From positions 1-64,000 of the forward strand of contig SXON01000034.1 of assembly GCA_005778355.1 (NCBI GenBank): a stretch of DNA of 64,000 nucleotides, read 5' to 3'. The DNA comes from Pseudomonadota bacterium. Lineage in GTDB: Bacteria; Myxococcota_A; UBA796; SXON01. The notes below the pieces were generated by a model. That model saw only the letters and a program-made list of their open reading frames with translations, was not told the DNA's origin and did no database searches. Shown piece after piece: positions 8,007 to 17,182 of this stretch. Made by a program: the position numbers and the translations under genes. How positions within the stretch are numbered: position 1 is the stretch's first letter; each line of letters opens with the position of its first letter.

Positions 8007-10184
8007 ATGTCCGACCCCCTCCAGTGGTTCCCGCTCCTCCGCAGCATCGACGCGCTCGCGACGATTGACGACGCGACGCTGCGCGACGTGTGCGGCATGG
8101 TCACGCCCGTGCCGGTTCCTGCCGGCGATGTGCTGGTGCGGCAGGGCGAGCCCGGCGACACGCTGCTCCTCGTGGCCCGGGGCAGGCTCGAGCTCCGCGT
8201 GTCGGCGGGCCCCGGCCAGCCGGAGGTGGTGGTGGAGACGGTGGGCCCGGGGCGGGGCATCGGGCTCTTGCAGGTGCTCGTGGGTGGCTCGCGCACCGAG
8301 ACCGCCGTCGCGGTGGAGGACTGCGAGGTGCTCCGCGTAGAACGCGCCGAGTTCCGGCGCTATGCCGACGCGCACCCCGAGGCCCTGCGCAAGCTCACGG
8401 AGCTGGTGCGTGGGCGCCTGCGTTTCGCCGACCTCGTGGCCCAGCTCTCCCGGGCGCTCGGGCCACCGAGCGCGACGCTCCGGCAGCTCCTGTCCGAAGA
8501 AGTCGAGTGGGTGGAACTGCGCCGGGGGAAGGCGCTCTACAAGGCGGGGCAGCCGGTCGACGCCCTCTTCGTGCTCCTCTCAGGCCAGCTCACGCTCTCG
8601 CGCTACGGCACCGTGGGCGAGATGCGGCACAGCATCGTCGGGCGGGGGGAGTTGCTGGGGCAAGTGGCCTACCTCGCGGGTGGCACCCACTTCGAGACGG
8701 CGACCGCTCACCGCGACGTGCTCCTCGCCAAGATCCCCGTGGCGCACGTGCCGGCGCTGCTCGGCGACCACTCCGGCAGCGGGCAGGCGATGGCCCGGGC
8801 CCTCGCCGAGCGCATCGCGCGTCCCCTGTTCCAGCAGACGCACCACGCGCTCGACCAGCAGGTGATCATCCCCGCGCACCCCGGCGCCCCAGCCGAGGAG
8901 TTCGCCCGGACGCTGGTGGAGGAGCTGTCGGCCGGCGGTCCCACCCTCCTGGTCGATACCGCGGCTCTGGCGCGCTTCGGGGTGATCGACGCGGCCGGGA
9001 GCCTCGCCGCCGATCACCCGAGCTGGCTGCGTTTCACCGCATTCCATGACCGTGTTTCCCAGGAGTATGACTACGTCATCTTCATCGCGCGTCCCGAGGA
9101 GGCCGGGTGGCTGCGCGTGTGCGCAGGGCTCACCGACAAGCTCGTCTTCGTCTGCGACGCGACGCGCGACCCCGAGCAGACGGAGCTCCCCGACCTCGCC
9201 GGTCGCCGGGCGATGTTGCTCTTGATGCACCCGGCAAACACCGCGCGGCCCTCGGGCACGCAGGGCTGGCGCAAGAAGAAGCAGGTGGCGCTGCATCTCC
9301 ACTTACGAGCGGGGGACCGTGCCGACGTGGCGCGGGTGGCGCGCATGATTTCCGGACGCGTCGTCACCCTGACACTCGGCGGCGGCGGCGCCCGGGGACT
9401 GGCCCACATCGGCGTGGTCCGCGCCCTGCGCGAGGCCAAGATCCCGATCGACTACCTCGGGGGCACCTCGATGGGGGCGATCATCAGCGCGCAGGTGGCG
9501 CTCGGGCTCAGCTACGAGGAGATGATGGACTTGAACCGGCGGATCATCGCCATCAAACCCTTCGAGGAGTACACCCTGCCGATGGTGGCTCTGTTGCGAT
9601 CCAGTCGCATCGAACAGGCGGCGCGGATGGCCTTTGGCGACGTGATGATCGAGGACCTGTGGTTGCCGTGGTTTGGCGTGGCCGCGGATCTCACCACGGC
9701 GGAGATGGTGGTGATGGAGTCCGGTCCGGTGTGGCTGGCCACCCGGGCCAGCGGTTCGCTGCCGGGGGTGGCCGTGCCCGTGCCCTACCAGGGACGCCTA
9801 CTCATCGATGGAGGGGTGATCGACAACTTGCCGCTCGGGACCATGCGCCAGCGCATCCGGGGCCATCACGTGGTGGTGGACGTGAGCCCACCGCGCGACG
9901 AGAGCTTCGCCATCGAGGCGATCCCCAGCCCCTGGAAGCTCTTGTGGGCGCGGGTGACGGGACGTTTCCCGAAGCCGCCGCCGAGCATCGTGGACATCAT
10001 GCTGCGGACGACGACGCTCGAGAGTGGTCGCCGGGCGAACGAGGTGTACCGACAGGCCGACCTCGCGCTCTTGCCGCCGGTGGCCGACTTTGGGTTGCTC
10101 ACGTTCGACCGGATCGACGAGATCGTGGAGACGGCGTATCGGTATACGTGTGAGCAACTGGCAGGGTGGAAGCCGGTGAGCTAG
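8007..10184 (+). CDS. Patatin-like phospholipase with two cyclic-nucleotide-binding domains (NTE-like)
   Basis: The start is the ATG at 8007 and the product is 725 aa. Two cNMP-binding/Crp-type beta-roll domains occupy roughly residues 1-140 and 160-280, then a linker Rossmann-like region. The patatin domain begins with the oxyanion motif GGGGARG (about 457-463), the nucleophile in GTSMG (Ser488) and the catalytic Asp in DGG (about Asp601). The architecture matches the neuropathy-target-esterase type of phospholipase/lysophospholipase, which hydrolyses membrane phospholipids to release fatty acids. It is transcribed divergently from the lipoxygenase/P450 operon 48 bases away, so it may supply the fatty acid substrate (inference). 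A cyclic nucleotide or other small ligand may gate the activity, but conserved phosphate-binding residues were not verified. Confidence 0.85.
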   Translation: MSDPLQWFPLLRSIDALATIDDATLRDVCGMVTPVPVPAGDVLVRQGEPGDTLLLVARGRLELRVSAGPGQPEVVVETVGPGRGIGLLQVLVGGSRTETAVAVEDCEVLRVERAEFRRYADAHPEALRKLTELVRGRLRFADLVAQLSRALGPPSATLRQLLSEEVEWVELRRGKALYKAGQPVDALFVLLSGQLTLSRYGTVGEMRHSIVGRGELLGQVAYLAGGTHFETATAHRDVLLAKIPVAHVPALLGDHSGSGQAMARALAERIARPLFQQTHHALDQQVIIPAHPGAPAEEFARTLVEELSAGGPTLLVDTAALARFGVIDAAGSLAADHPSWLRFTAFHDRVSQEYDYVIFIARPEEAGWLRVCAGLTDKLVFVCDATRDPEQTELPDLAGRRAMLLLMHPANTARPSGTQGWRKKKQVALHLHLRAGDRADVARVARMISGRVVTLTLGGGGARGLAHIGVVRALREAKIPIDYLGGTSMGAIISAQVALGLSYEEMMDLNRRIIAIKPFEEYTLPMVALLRSSRIEQAARMAFGDVMIEDLWLPWFGVAADLTTAEMVVMESGPVWLATRASGSLPGVAVPVPYQGRLLIDGGVIDNLPLGTMRQRIRGHHVVVDVSPPRDESFAIEAIPSPWKLLWARVTGRFPKPPPSIVDIMLRTTTLESGRRANEVYRQADLALLPPVADFGLLTFDRIDEIVETAYRYTCEQLAGWKPVS

Positions 10185-10290
10185 CGATTTCACGCTGCCG
10201 ATGTGCCGACCTGTGCGAACTTCACCAGTCGCGACACGTAGACGGTGCCTTGCGATGGTGGTAAGCTCCGCAGACCAGTTGGAGCCACCC

Positions 10291-13200
10291 GTGGGCACCC
10301 CCCCCCCGCGGCGTATTGTCGCAGTTGTCCTCGCTCTCTGCGTAGCCGGGCCAGCGCACGCGCTTTGCCCGTACAACGCCACGCTCAACGCTGACTCCGA
10401 CGGGTACTCGACCGGTGCCCTCCCCGGCTGCCCGCCGACGCCCGACTGCAACGACTCGCTCGACAGCGTGAACCCCACCGAGCTCGAGGTCCTGGGCGAC
10501 GGCACCGATGCCGACTGCGACGCACGCGACGCGTTGCGACGCTTCCTCAGCGTGAACTTCTTCTCCTCGGCCACCTGGACGACGACGGGCACGGTGACAT
10601 TCCCGTCGAACAACATGAAGGTGGGTGCCTCGGGGGCGGGCGCGAGCAACGCGAAACGAACCTTCAACCTCCCGCGCGGCACCGGGTACACTGGCCTCAT
10701 GGTGGATGTCGACAGCGCGGTGGGCAGTGCCTGCTCCGTCACGGTGAGCACCGGGCCGGCCGGGGGCCCGGGCACGCCCACGACGGTCGGCCTCCCGGCG
10801 GGAAGCGGCACAACCTGGGTACCGATCGGCGAGGTGATCGTGCCGCACGTGCTGAAGTCGGTGCAGTTCGACTGCCCCGCCAACAGCTACGCGACCTTCG
10901 ACTGGTTCGTGGTGCAGAACGCCGACGAGGTGCTGCCGCCCGCCACCGAGATCAGCATCGACTGGCACGACACCCGCACCCCGGGGGGTGGCTGGACCAC
11001 CACCGTGGTGCGCTCGGATGAAGACCGCTTCATCTACATGGGCACCGACGTGGGTGGGCTTGCCCGCTTCGACGGGTTGAACCCCGGCTGGGAGACGATT
11101 TTCGGCACGGGCGAGATCACCTTCGCCGAGGGCGGCGTGATGTCGGTGTCCGACGTGCTCCCCGAGCTGGCGGGCGGCAGCGGACTCTATGCGCTGATGG
11201 GCGACGTCGAGCGCGGCGAGAGCAACGTTCACGGCGGCCTGTGGTACTCGCCCGACCGCGGCGACACCTGGGTCATGGTGGCGGACAGCTTCAACAGCGT
11301 GACTTGGGACGACGACGGCGACGGCAACGCAGACTCGCCCCCGGTCTACGCCGCCGAAGACGACGTGGCCGGCTACCCGCTCTTGTCGCAGTGCCCAGAC
11401 TCCGAAGGCAGCAGCGACACGCTGTGGGTCGACTCCGGCGGGCGGCACCTGCAAGGCGACTGGTTCGGCCCCGGCGAGGTGCTGTACATCGCCAACGCCG
11501 ACCCCGACGCCATCGGCGTGAGCGTGTTCGACTCGGTGATGGGCGAGGCCTGCCCGCTGGCGCACACCGGCGACGCGCTGCCGGCCGAGCCAATCGGCGG
11601 CATTCTCCGGGTCGACGTGGCCCCGAGTGGCGACCCGGCCCTGCTGGTGGGCTACGACGCGCGTCCGTACGGCTTGCCGAGCCTCTACATCTGCGAGTTG
11701 CCCTCCAGTGGGATGGACTGCACCGGCGCCACGAGCGCGAGCTGCCAAGTGATTCTCGGCTCGGATGGCATCGACGTGCGCGACCTGCAACGCGACCTGC
11801 GCTTCGAGGGCACCACCGTGTTCGTGGCCGACGGCGGCTACCGTCCCGACGACGACAACGCCAACGGCCAGCTCGACGCCTGCGCGGTGGAGGAGGCCGG
11901 CGTGTGGGCGCTCGACCTCAACGACGCCGGCGTGCTGAGCTACACGCTGGACCGCGTGGCCGACGCCGGCGACATGCCGCAGCTCGCGGTGAACTCGCTG
12001 AGCGGAATCAGCATGGACCAGGGCGCCAACTACCTCTTCGCCAACGTGCCTCGCGGCCCCACGGACTACTACTCGATCGACCGCATGTACCGGATCCCCA
12101 TCGGCGACCTCGCGCTGGGCAATGCGTGGACGGCGGTCAACGACGAGGAAGATCCGCAGGTGGCCATCTCCTTGCTCGACGACCGCGAGGCGGTCCGCCA
12201 GTCGAACATGGACGCCTCCGCCACCTGGCTCACGGAGTCGCTTCTGGGCGCGCCCGCGGTCTTCCCGGCGCGAGATGCGCCGGGGCCGGGCATCGACACC
12301 ACGTGGATCGAGCCCGGGATGCCGTTCGCCGCCGGCCTCGCCTTCGTGTCCACCCGGAGCCACGTGTGGATGGTGTCCGGGCTCGATGGCACATGGAGCG
12401 ACGGCGACGCCGACGGCGTGATCGACAGCGAGGAGGAGACTTTCTGGTTGTTCCAGCCGCCGGTAGACCCTGGCGAGCGCGGCACCTACCAGAGCATGGT
12501 GCCGGCCGAGATCGCGGTGAGTCCGAGCGGCGAGATCCTGCAGGCGGTGCTCGACCACGGGTTCATCTACCTCGACGCCAGCGTGCCGCAGTCGTCGGCC
12601 ACGCCCAACAGCAGCGAGGAGGAGTGCCTGTGGCGCTCTGGATTCAACGGCGGCGCGGCGAGCGTGGACGTGGGGCTTGACGGGAGCCTGTGGGTGGCGC
12701 TGCGTGACCAGACGGTCACGGCAGCCGAGCCCTACCCTCACGACGGAGGCGTGTTGCGGTTTGCGGACATGGGCAGCGGCGCCTCGTGGACGTATGCGGC
12801 GGGGGGGTACCTCGACTCCACGCTTACGACGTACCAGTTCAGCATGGTGGCCGACTTCGAGCGCCTGTGTATCGACAAGGAGCCATTGACCAACAGCGCC
12901 GAGGCGATGGACGTGAATGACCCGAGCCCGTTTTCGGACGGCAACCCTTCGATCGGTGCTGCGTCCTTCGGCATCGCCAACGAGGTCCGCCCGCTCGACG
13001 CGACGACGGCCGTCGTCCTCTTCCGGCCCAGCAGTGAGAGTGGCTATTCGACGGATGGCGGCCTGTACGCCACCCTGAGCGGCGGGGACAACGACCTTCT
13101 CCCCGCTGGCACGAGCGCGTGGCAGCCCATCCCCTTCGACGGCAGCTACACCGTCGATACCACCAGCGGCACCTGCGACGAGGCCACCGTCCTGCAGTAC

Positions 13201-14016
13201 GCCCACGTGCAGCTCATCCACCCGGGGGTCGATACCTACGCCAACGACATCTCGCCCGTGGACGGGATGGTTGATGATCTCGACAGCGACGGCTACCCCG
13301 ACGACTTCCTGCTCGATCTGCTTGTCACCGTGAGCGCCAACGACACTTCGACGGTGTCGGACAGCGCCGGTCGCAAGTGGTCGCCCTGCGCCGTTGCCCG
13401 CGTGCTCGTGGGCGACGATGGTGCCGGAGGCCTCGACGCCACCTGGGAGTGGATCCCCATCCCCCGCGACTACGAGGGCGCTCCCACCTTCGAGTGCGGC
13501 GTGTGGGGTCGCAATCTCGAGGGCGCCAGCGTGTCGCCCTGGTCGAACGAGGTGTTCTACTGGGGACGGTACTACCGCGACCCCGTGAGCCCGCGCTACG
13601 GCGCGCAGCGAGGCGGCGGGGCCTGCTTGCTCGACCTCGACAGCTACGGCGTGTCGATGCTGTTGAACCCTGGCGAGTACGAGTACAGCATCCAGGACGT
13701 GCTGCCCCACCCGCAAGTGACCGACTTCGTCGCGGTGCTCCCCACGCTCGACCGCGAGACGTGGTTGCAGTGCGGACACCTCCGACCGGCGTGGTTGGTC
13801 GACTACCCTGACATCTGTCGGTACCCCTGGCCCCTCCTCGCGGAGCGACAGGGTAGCACCTGGAGCGTGGTGGAGCTCTCCACGCAGCCACCCACCGGGC
13901 TGATCACCGACGCCGAGTGGAGCGACCTCGGGATCACCGTCGGCGAGGACTCCGAGTCCTGGCTGGTCGTCGGCACCGAGGGCTCCGGCACCTGGCGCGG
14001 TGTGCTGGAATGGTGA
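10291..14016 (+). CDS. Large secreted protein with MopE-type motif and Asp-box propeller repeats
   Basis: The GTG at 10291 is preferred over upstream in-frame starts because GGAG sits seven bases before it and the product then begins with a clean signal peptide (basic VGTPPPRR, hydrophobic core, cleavage after AHA near residue 22). The mature N-terminus has a MopE-type metal-binding motif (DSDGYST, DCND, DADCD). The rest of the 1,241 aa is rich in Gly/Asp/Trp, with an Asp-box SPDRGDTW typical of BNR/sortilin/sialidase beta-propellers and many Cys. Calcium-stabilised surface or matrix protein is the likely class; no enzyme motif was recognised. Its last seven bases overlap the start of the next gene, implying coupled translation. 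Confidence 0.65.
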   Translation: MGTPPPRRIVAVVLALCVAGPAHALCPYNATLNADSDGYSTGALPGCPPTPDCNDSLDSVNPTELEVLGDGTDADCDARDALRRFLSVNFFSSATWTTTGTVTFPSNNMKVGASGAGASNAKRTFNLPRGTGYTGLMVDVDSAVGSACSVTVSTGPAGGPGTPTTVGLPAGSGTTWVPIGEVIVPHVLKSVQFDCPANSYATFDWFVVQNADEVLPPATEISIDWHDTRTPGGGWTTTVVRSDEDRFIYMGTDVGGLARFDGLNPGWETIFGTGEITFAEGGVMSVSDVLPELAGGSGLYALMGDVERGESNVHGGLWYSPDRGDTWVMVADSFNSVTWDDDGDGNADSPPVYAAEDDVAGYPLLSQCPDSEGSSDTLWVDSGGRHLQGDWFGPGEVLYIANADPDAIGVSVFDSVMGEACPLAHTGDALPAEPIGGILRVDVAPSGDPALLVGYDARPYGLPSLYICELPSSGMDCTGATSASCQVILGSDGIDVRDLQRDLRFEGTTVFVADGGYRPDDDNANGQLDACAVEEAGVWALDLNDAGVLSYTLDRVADAGDMPQLAVNSLSGISMDQGANYLFANVPRGPTDYYSIDRMYRIPIGDLALGNAWTAVNDEEDPQVAISLLDDREAVRQSNMDASATWLTESLLGAPAVFPARDAPGPGIDTTWIEPGMPFAAGLAFVSTRSHVWMVSGLDGTWSDGDADGVIDSEEETFWLFQPPVDPGERGTYQSMVPAEIAVSPSGEILQAVLDHGFIYLDASVPQSSATPNSSEEECLWRSGFNGGAASVDVGLDGSLWVALRDQTVTAAEPYPHDGGVLRFADMGSGASWTYAAGGYLDSTLTTYQFSMVADFERLCIDKEPLTNSAEAMDVNDPSPFSDGNPSIGAASFGIANEVRPLDATTAVVLFRPSSESGYSTDGGLYATLSGGDNDLLPAGTSAWQPIPFDGSYTVDTTSGTCDEATVLQYAHVQLIHPGVDTYANDISPVDGMVDDLDSDGYPDDFLLDLLVTVSANDTSTVSDSAGRKWSPCAVARVLVGDDGAGGLDATWEWIPIPRDYEGAPTFECGVWGRNLEGASVSPWSNEVFYWGRYYRDPVSPRYGAQRGGGACLLDLDSYGVSMLLNPGEYEYSIQDVLPHPQVTDFVAVLPTLDRETWLQCGHLRPAWLVDYPDICRYPWPLLAERQGSTWSVVELSTQPPTGLITDAEWSDLGITVGEDSESWLVVGTEGSGTWRGVLEW

Positions 14017-15776
14017 CGGCGCTCGCCCTTGCCCTCCTCGGGTGCACCACCGAGAACGGCAAGGACGCGGACACCCCCGACACGGGCGGACCGGTTGGGG
14101 ACAGCGAGAGGGAGGACAGCGCCGACACCGGCGACACGGCTTCCGACAGCGGCGATTCAGCGGACACCGGTGACTCGGCGACGGATACCGACACCGGCGA
14201 CGCCCCGTGTGACGACACGACGGACACCGCCGAGGACGGCCCCGACGACGACGGCGACGGCTTCACCGACGCCTCGCATGGCGGCGACGACTGCGACGAC
14301 GAGCGGGCGCACGTGTACCCGGGCGCCCCCGACGCCTGCGACGGGCTCGACCAGGACTGCGACGGCGAGGCGATCCCGCCGGGATCGTGCAGTGAGGCCA
14401 TGGAGGCGACCGTCTCGGCGTGGACCACGATCGTCGGCGACGAGGCGCGCCAAGCGACCGACATCTACGCCTCCGTGAGCCCCGCGATGGCCGGAGGCGA
14501 TGCCTGGCTGGCGTGGGAAGCTTCGAGCGGCGAGGGTCTCCGAACCACCGGCTTCCTCGTCGGCAGCGAGTTCCTGGCCCGCGCGACATACCCGGCCGAG
14601 GAGTGGCGAGGCTGGTCGGACTCCTACCGCGTGGCCGGCTGGCCAGCAGGCGACGTGGATGGCGACGGCGCACCGGACGCCTGGATCTGGTGGTCCCCTC
14701 CCGCCACGGGGGTAGGGGCGTTCCTGTTGAAGCTCGGCCCGCTCGAGGACGTGACCTGCGGCGTCGAGGACCCCTGGACCTGGGCCGACGCCGAGTTCCA
14801 GAACAGCGATCCGGAGTACGAGGCACTCAATTTGCTTGACTCAGCGGCGGACGTTGACGGGGACGGCCGCGATGACTTCCTCGTGGCCCTCTCGCCCTGG
14901 GACGAGTCGGCGCCGGACGAACTGCACCTGATCACGGGCGAGGCGGTCACAGACATGGAAGGCTACGAACTCGCCACGACGACGCCGATGGTGCTGCTCA
15001 CCGCGGACGACCAGGACCAGAACACTGCACCCGAGATGGTCCCCGACATCACTGGTGATGGGCTGGACGACCTGATCGGCACGAACAACTGCGGCGATAG
15101 CCACGGTTCCCGACGCGGCCTGACCTACTTCTCCGGCGCGGACTTCGTGGCCGCTGCGGCGATGGGGAATGAGCTCCATGACGTGCCACACGTGTCGATC
15201 TGCGGAACCGACGAGACCTCCCAGGTCGATACCTATTTCGCCAGCGGCCACACCCTTCCCGGTGATCGCGCCACTGACTTCAGCGGCGATGGCCACCCCG
15301 ACGTGCTGGCGGTGTACGCTGCCGAGGTGGATGGCGACGACGTCGGGGCCCTGACTTTCCTCGACCTCAGCCGGGCCGACGTGGCCCCCCTCGAGGAGTT
15401 GCAGCTCACCCAGCTTGACTACGGCGAGGGCCGCAGCTTCAATGACGCACAGGCGACCGACTTCGGCGATCTCTCCCTCGACGAGCAGTGGCTCGCCATC
15501 GACGGGGCCGGCGCCACGACCTGCATCGTATCGCTCGCGATGCTGCCGCCCGGAGGCCGGGTGGCAACCACGGACCTCCGATCTCCCTGCGTCCTCACAT
15601 CCCTGTACCGGGAGTACTACACGCAATTGAAGGACCTCCACGACCTCGACGGCGACGGGCTCCCCGAGTGGATCTTCTCCGACTACTACGGCTACGAGGT
15701 CGATGGACTGGACGTCGGCCGCATCGAGATCGTCCGCGGCTTCGACATTCCCTATGACGACGACACTCGCTGGTGA
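14010..15776 (+). CDS. FG-GAP repeat lipoprotein with MopE-type motif
   Basis: The ATG at 14010 overlaps the 3' end of the upstream gene by seven bases and gives a lipobox (MVTALALALLGC, cysteine 12). About 60 residues of Asp/Thr/Ser/Gly-rich linker follow, then a MopE-type module (DGDGFTDA, DDCDD, DACDGLDQDCDG). The remaining ~430 residues contain at least five FG-GAP-like calcium loops of the form D-x-[DN/SG]-GDG-x-[PD]-[DE] (for example DVDGDGAPD, DVDGDGRDD, DITGDGLDD, DFSGDGHPD, DLDGDGLPE), as in integrin-alpha type beta-propellers. Product 588 aa. It is probably a calcium-binding surface lipoprotein acting with the upstream secreted protein. Confidence 0.75.
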   Translation: MVTALALALLGCTTENGKDADTPDTGGPVGDSEREDSADTGDTASDSGDSADTGDSATDTDTGDAPCDDTTDTAEDGPDDDGDGFTDASHGGDDCDDERAHVYPGAPDACDGLDQDCDGEAIPPGSCSEAMEATVSAWTTIVGDEARQATDIYASVSPAMAGGDAWLAWEASSGEGLRTTGFLVGSEFLARATYPAEEWRGWSDSYRVAGWPAGDVDGDGAPDAWIWWSPPATGVGAFLLKLGPLEDVTCGVEDPWTWADAEFQNSDPEYEALNLLDSAADVDGDGRDDFLVALSPWDESAPDELHLITGEAVTDMEGYELATTTPMVLLTADDQDQNTAPEMVPDITGDGLDDLIGTNNCGDSHGSRRGLTYFSGADFVAAAAMGNELHDVPHVSICGTDETSQVDTYFASGHTLPGDRATDFSGDGHPDVLAVYAAEVDGDDVGALTFLDLSRADVAPLEELQLTQLDYGEGRSFNDAQATDFGDLSLDEQWLAIDGAGATTCIVSLAMLPPGGRVATTDLRSPCVLTSLYREYYTQLKDLHDLDGDGLPEWIFSDYYGYEVDGLDVGRIEIVRGFDIPYDDDTRW

Positions 15777-15789
15777 GCGACTGGCGTGG

Positions 15790-17181
15790 TCAGAAATTCA
15801 CCATCGCCCCCACCCCAAACTCCGCCACCGGCGCCGGAATCGTCAACCCGTCGTCGAGCACGCCCGGGATGGGTTCCACCTCGTAGCTAAAGTGGAACTC
15901 GCCGTTGACGCCATAGTGGTACGCCGCGTAGGCGCTGAGTTGCAGGTAGGTCAACGCGCGGTGTGACACGTCGACCCGCGACACGTAGGTGCGGTCGGAC
16001 AGGTTGGCCAGCGTCGATACCGTCACGCTGCCGTCGTCCCAGCGGCTCGGGGCGGGCAAGTACACGTAGGCCGCCGCGTAGTGTTGGCCGAGGTAGAAGG
16101 GCGTGTAGGCGCCCTCGAACAAGAGGTAGGGCAGTAGCTCGCTGTCGGCGTAGCCAGCGTCGTTGTAGAAGTACTCGGCCCCGATGTAGAGCGAGTCGCG
16201 GTCGCTGTACTTGATGCCGAGCTCGGCCCCGGCCACCACCTGGGGGATCCAGTCCTCCTCGCGGCTCACTTCTTCGGGAAGCTTGAACTTCTCCAGGTTG
16301 AAGGTGCCCTCGTAGTAGGGACTGTCGTCGCCGTGCCGCACGGCGCTCTCCACGTGCACGTCGATGGGGCCGAGGCCGGCGGAGAGGTCGGCGCCGAGCC
16401 GCAGCGGGTCGCCCTCGCGAGCGGCCGCCGAGAGCGCCAGCTCGGCCGTCCAGAACACCCACTCGGTGCGGAGCGCGCCGCCCACCTGCTCGAAGTTGTC
16501 GGCGCCGTCGAAGCTGCCCACCGCGTAGAGGTTGGCGCCGATCTTCTCGATGGGCACGTGCACCTTCAAGAGCGTGACCCCGGTGCGCTCGTCGAACACC
16601 GTGGCGGAGAGCGCGTCGAGGGCCTGCGCGTTGAGGAAGTCGGTGGGGTTCCAGAAACGCCCGCTGCCCCACTTGATACGCTGGCGCCCCGTCGTGACGT
16701 AGGCCACCCGACCCAGGTCGAACTTGAGCCAGAGCTGGTCGAGGGTCACGCTCCCGGGCTCGAGCACGTTGCCCCAGAGGTCGGTGTCGCCGGACGCCAC
16801 CGTGAAGTCGTAGCGGAATCGGCCGGAGGCGTAGCCCCGCACGCGGTCGTTTGGCCGCACGTCGGCGAAGAGATCGAGCAGGTTGGGGCTCGAGAGGGTG
16901 GTGTCCGCGAGCTCGGCCTCGTCGACGATGGCTGCGTCGGCGCGGAGGTAGAGCTTCCCGCCGAGCGTGAGCCGGTCGTCGGCCTCGGCGAGGCTCGCCG
17001 CGATGTCCGCGTCGCTCGTCGTCCCGAGCTGGACGTCGCCGAAATCGCCGGTCGCGGGCACGGAGGGGGGAGGGGACTCCGCGGGGGGCGGCGTCGTGTC
17101 CCCCGGCGGAGGCTCGGACGGCGCGCCGAAGACATCGTCGTCCCGCTCGTCAGCGAACACCATGGCGGCGATGAGGAGCAT
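15790..17181 (-). CDS. Outer-membrane beta-barrel protein of the export operon
   Basis: The ATG at 17181 lies one base after the stop of the LolA-like gene. The 463-aa product has a short signal (MLLIAAMVFA), a Pro-rich linker (about 20-45), then alternating aromatic/hydrophobic strands (for example YASGRFRYDF, QLWLKFDLG, AYVTTGRQ) and ends in ...AMVNF; a C-terminal Phe is the usual BAM-recognition residue of barrels. The RIKWGSGRFWNPTDF segment is the kind of periplasmic-turn motif seen in DUF1302-type porins. It is the last gene of the MarR-led minus-strand operon, so it may be the outer-membrane exit or acceptor for the ABC system. The family name is not certain. Confidence 0.7.
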   Translation of the reverse strand: MLLIAAMVFADERDDDVFGAPSEPPPGDTTPPPAESPPPSVPATGDFGDVQLGTTSDADIAASLAEADDRLTLGGKLYLRADAAIVDEAELADTTLSSPNLLDLFADVRPNDRVRGYASGRFRYDFTVASGDTDLWGNVLEPGSVTLDQLWLKFDLGRVAYVTTGRQRIKWGSGRFWNPTDFLNAQALDALSATVFDERTGVTLLKVHVPIEKIGANLYAVGSFDGADNFEQVGGALRTEWVFWTAELALSAAAREGDPLRLGADLSAGLGPIDVHVESAVRHGDDSPYYEGTFNLEKFKLPEEVSREEDWIPQVVAGAELGIKYSDRDSLYIGAEYFYNDAGYADSELLPYLLFEGAYTPFYLGQHYAAAYVYLPAPSRWDDGSVTVSTLANLSDRTYVSRVDVSHRALTYLQLSAYAAYHYGVNGEFHFSYEVEPIPGVLDDGLTIPAPVAEFGVGAMVNF

Positions 17182-17182
17182 G

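Noticed and set aside
10222-13779. A 1,185-codon minus-strand open frame
   Set aside because: It lies opposite the large secreted protein with a signal peptide, MopE motif and Asp box; its own translation is Ala/Arg/His/Val-rich without domains.
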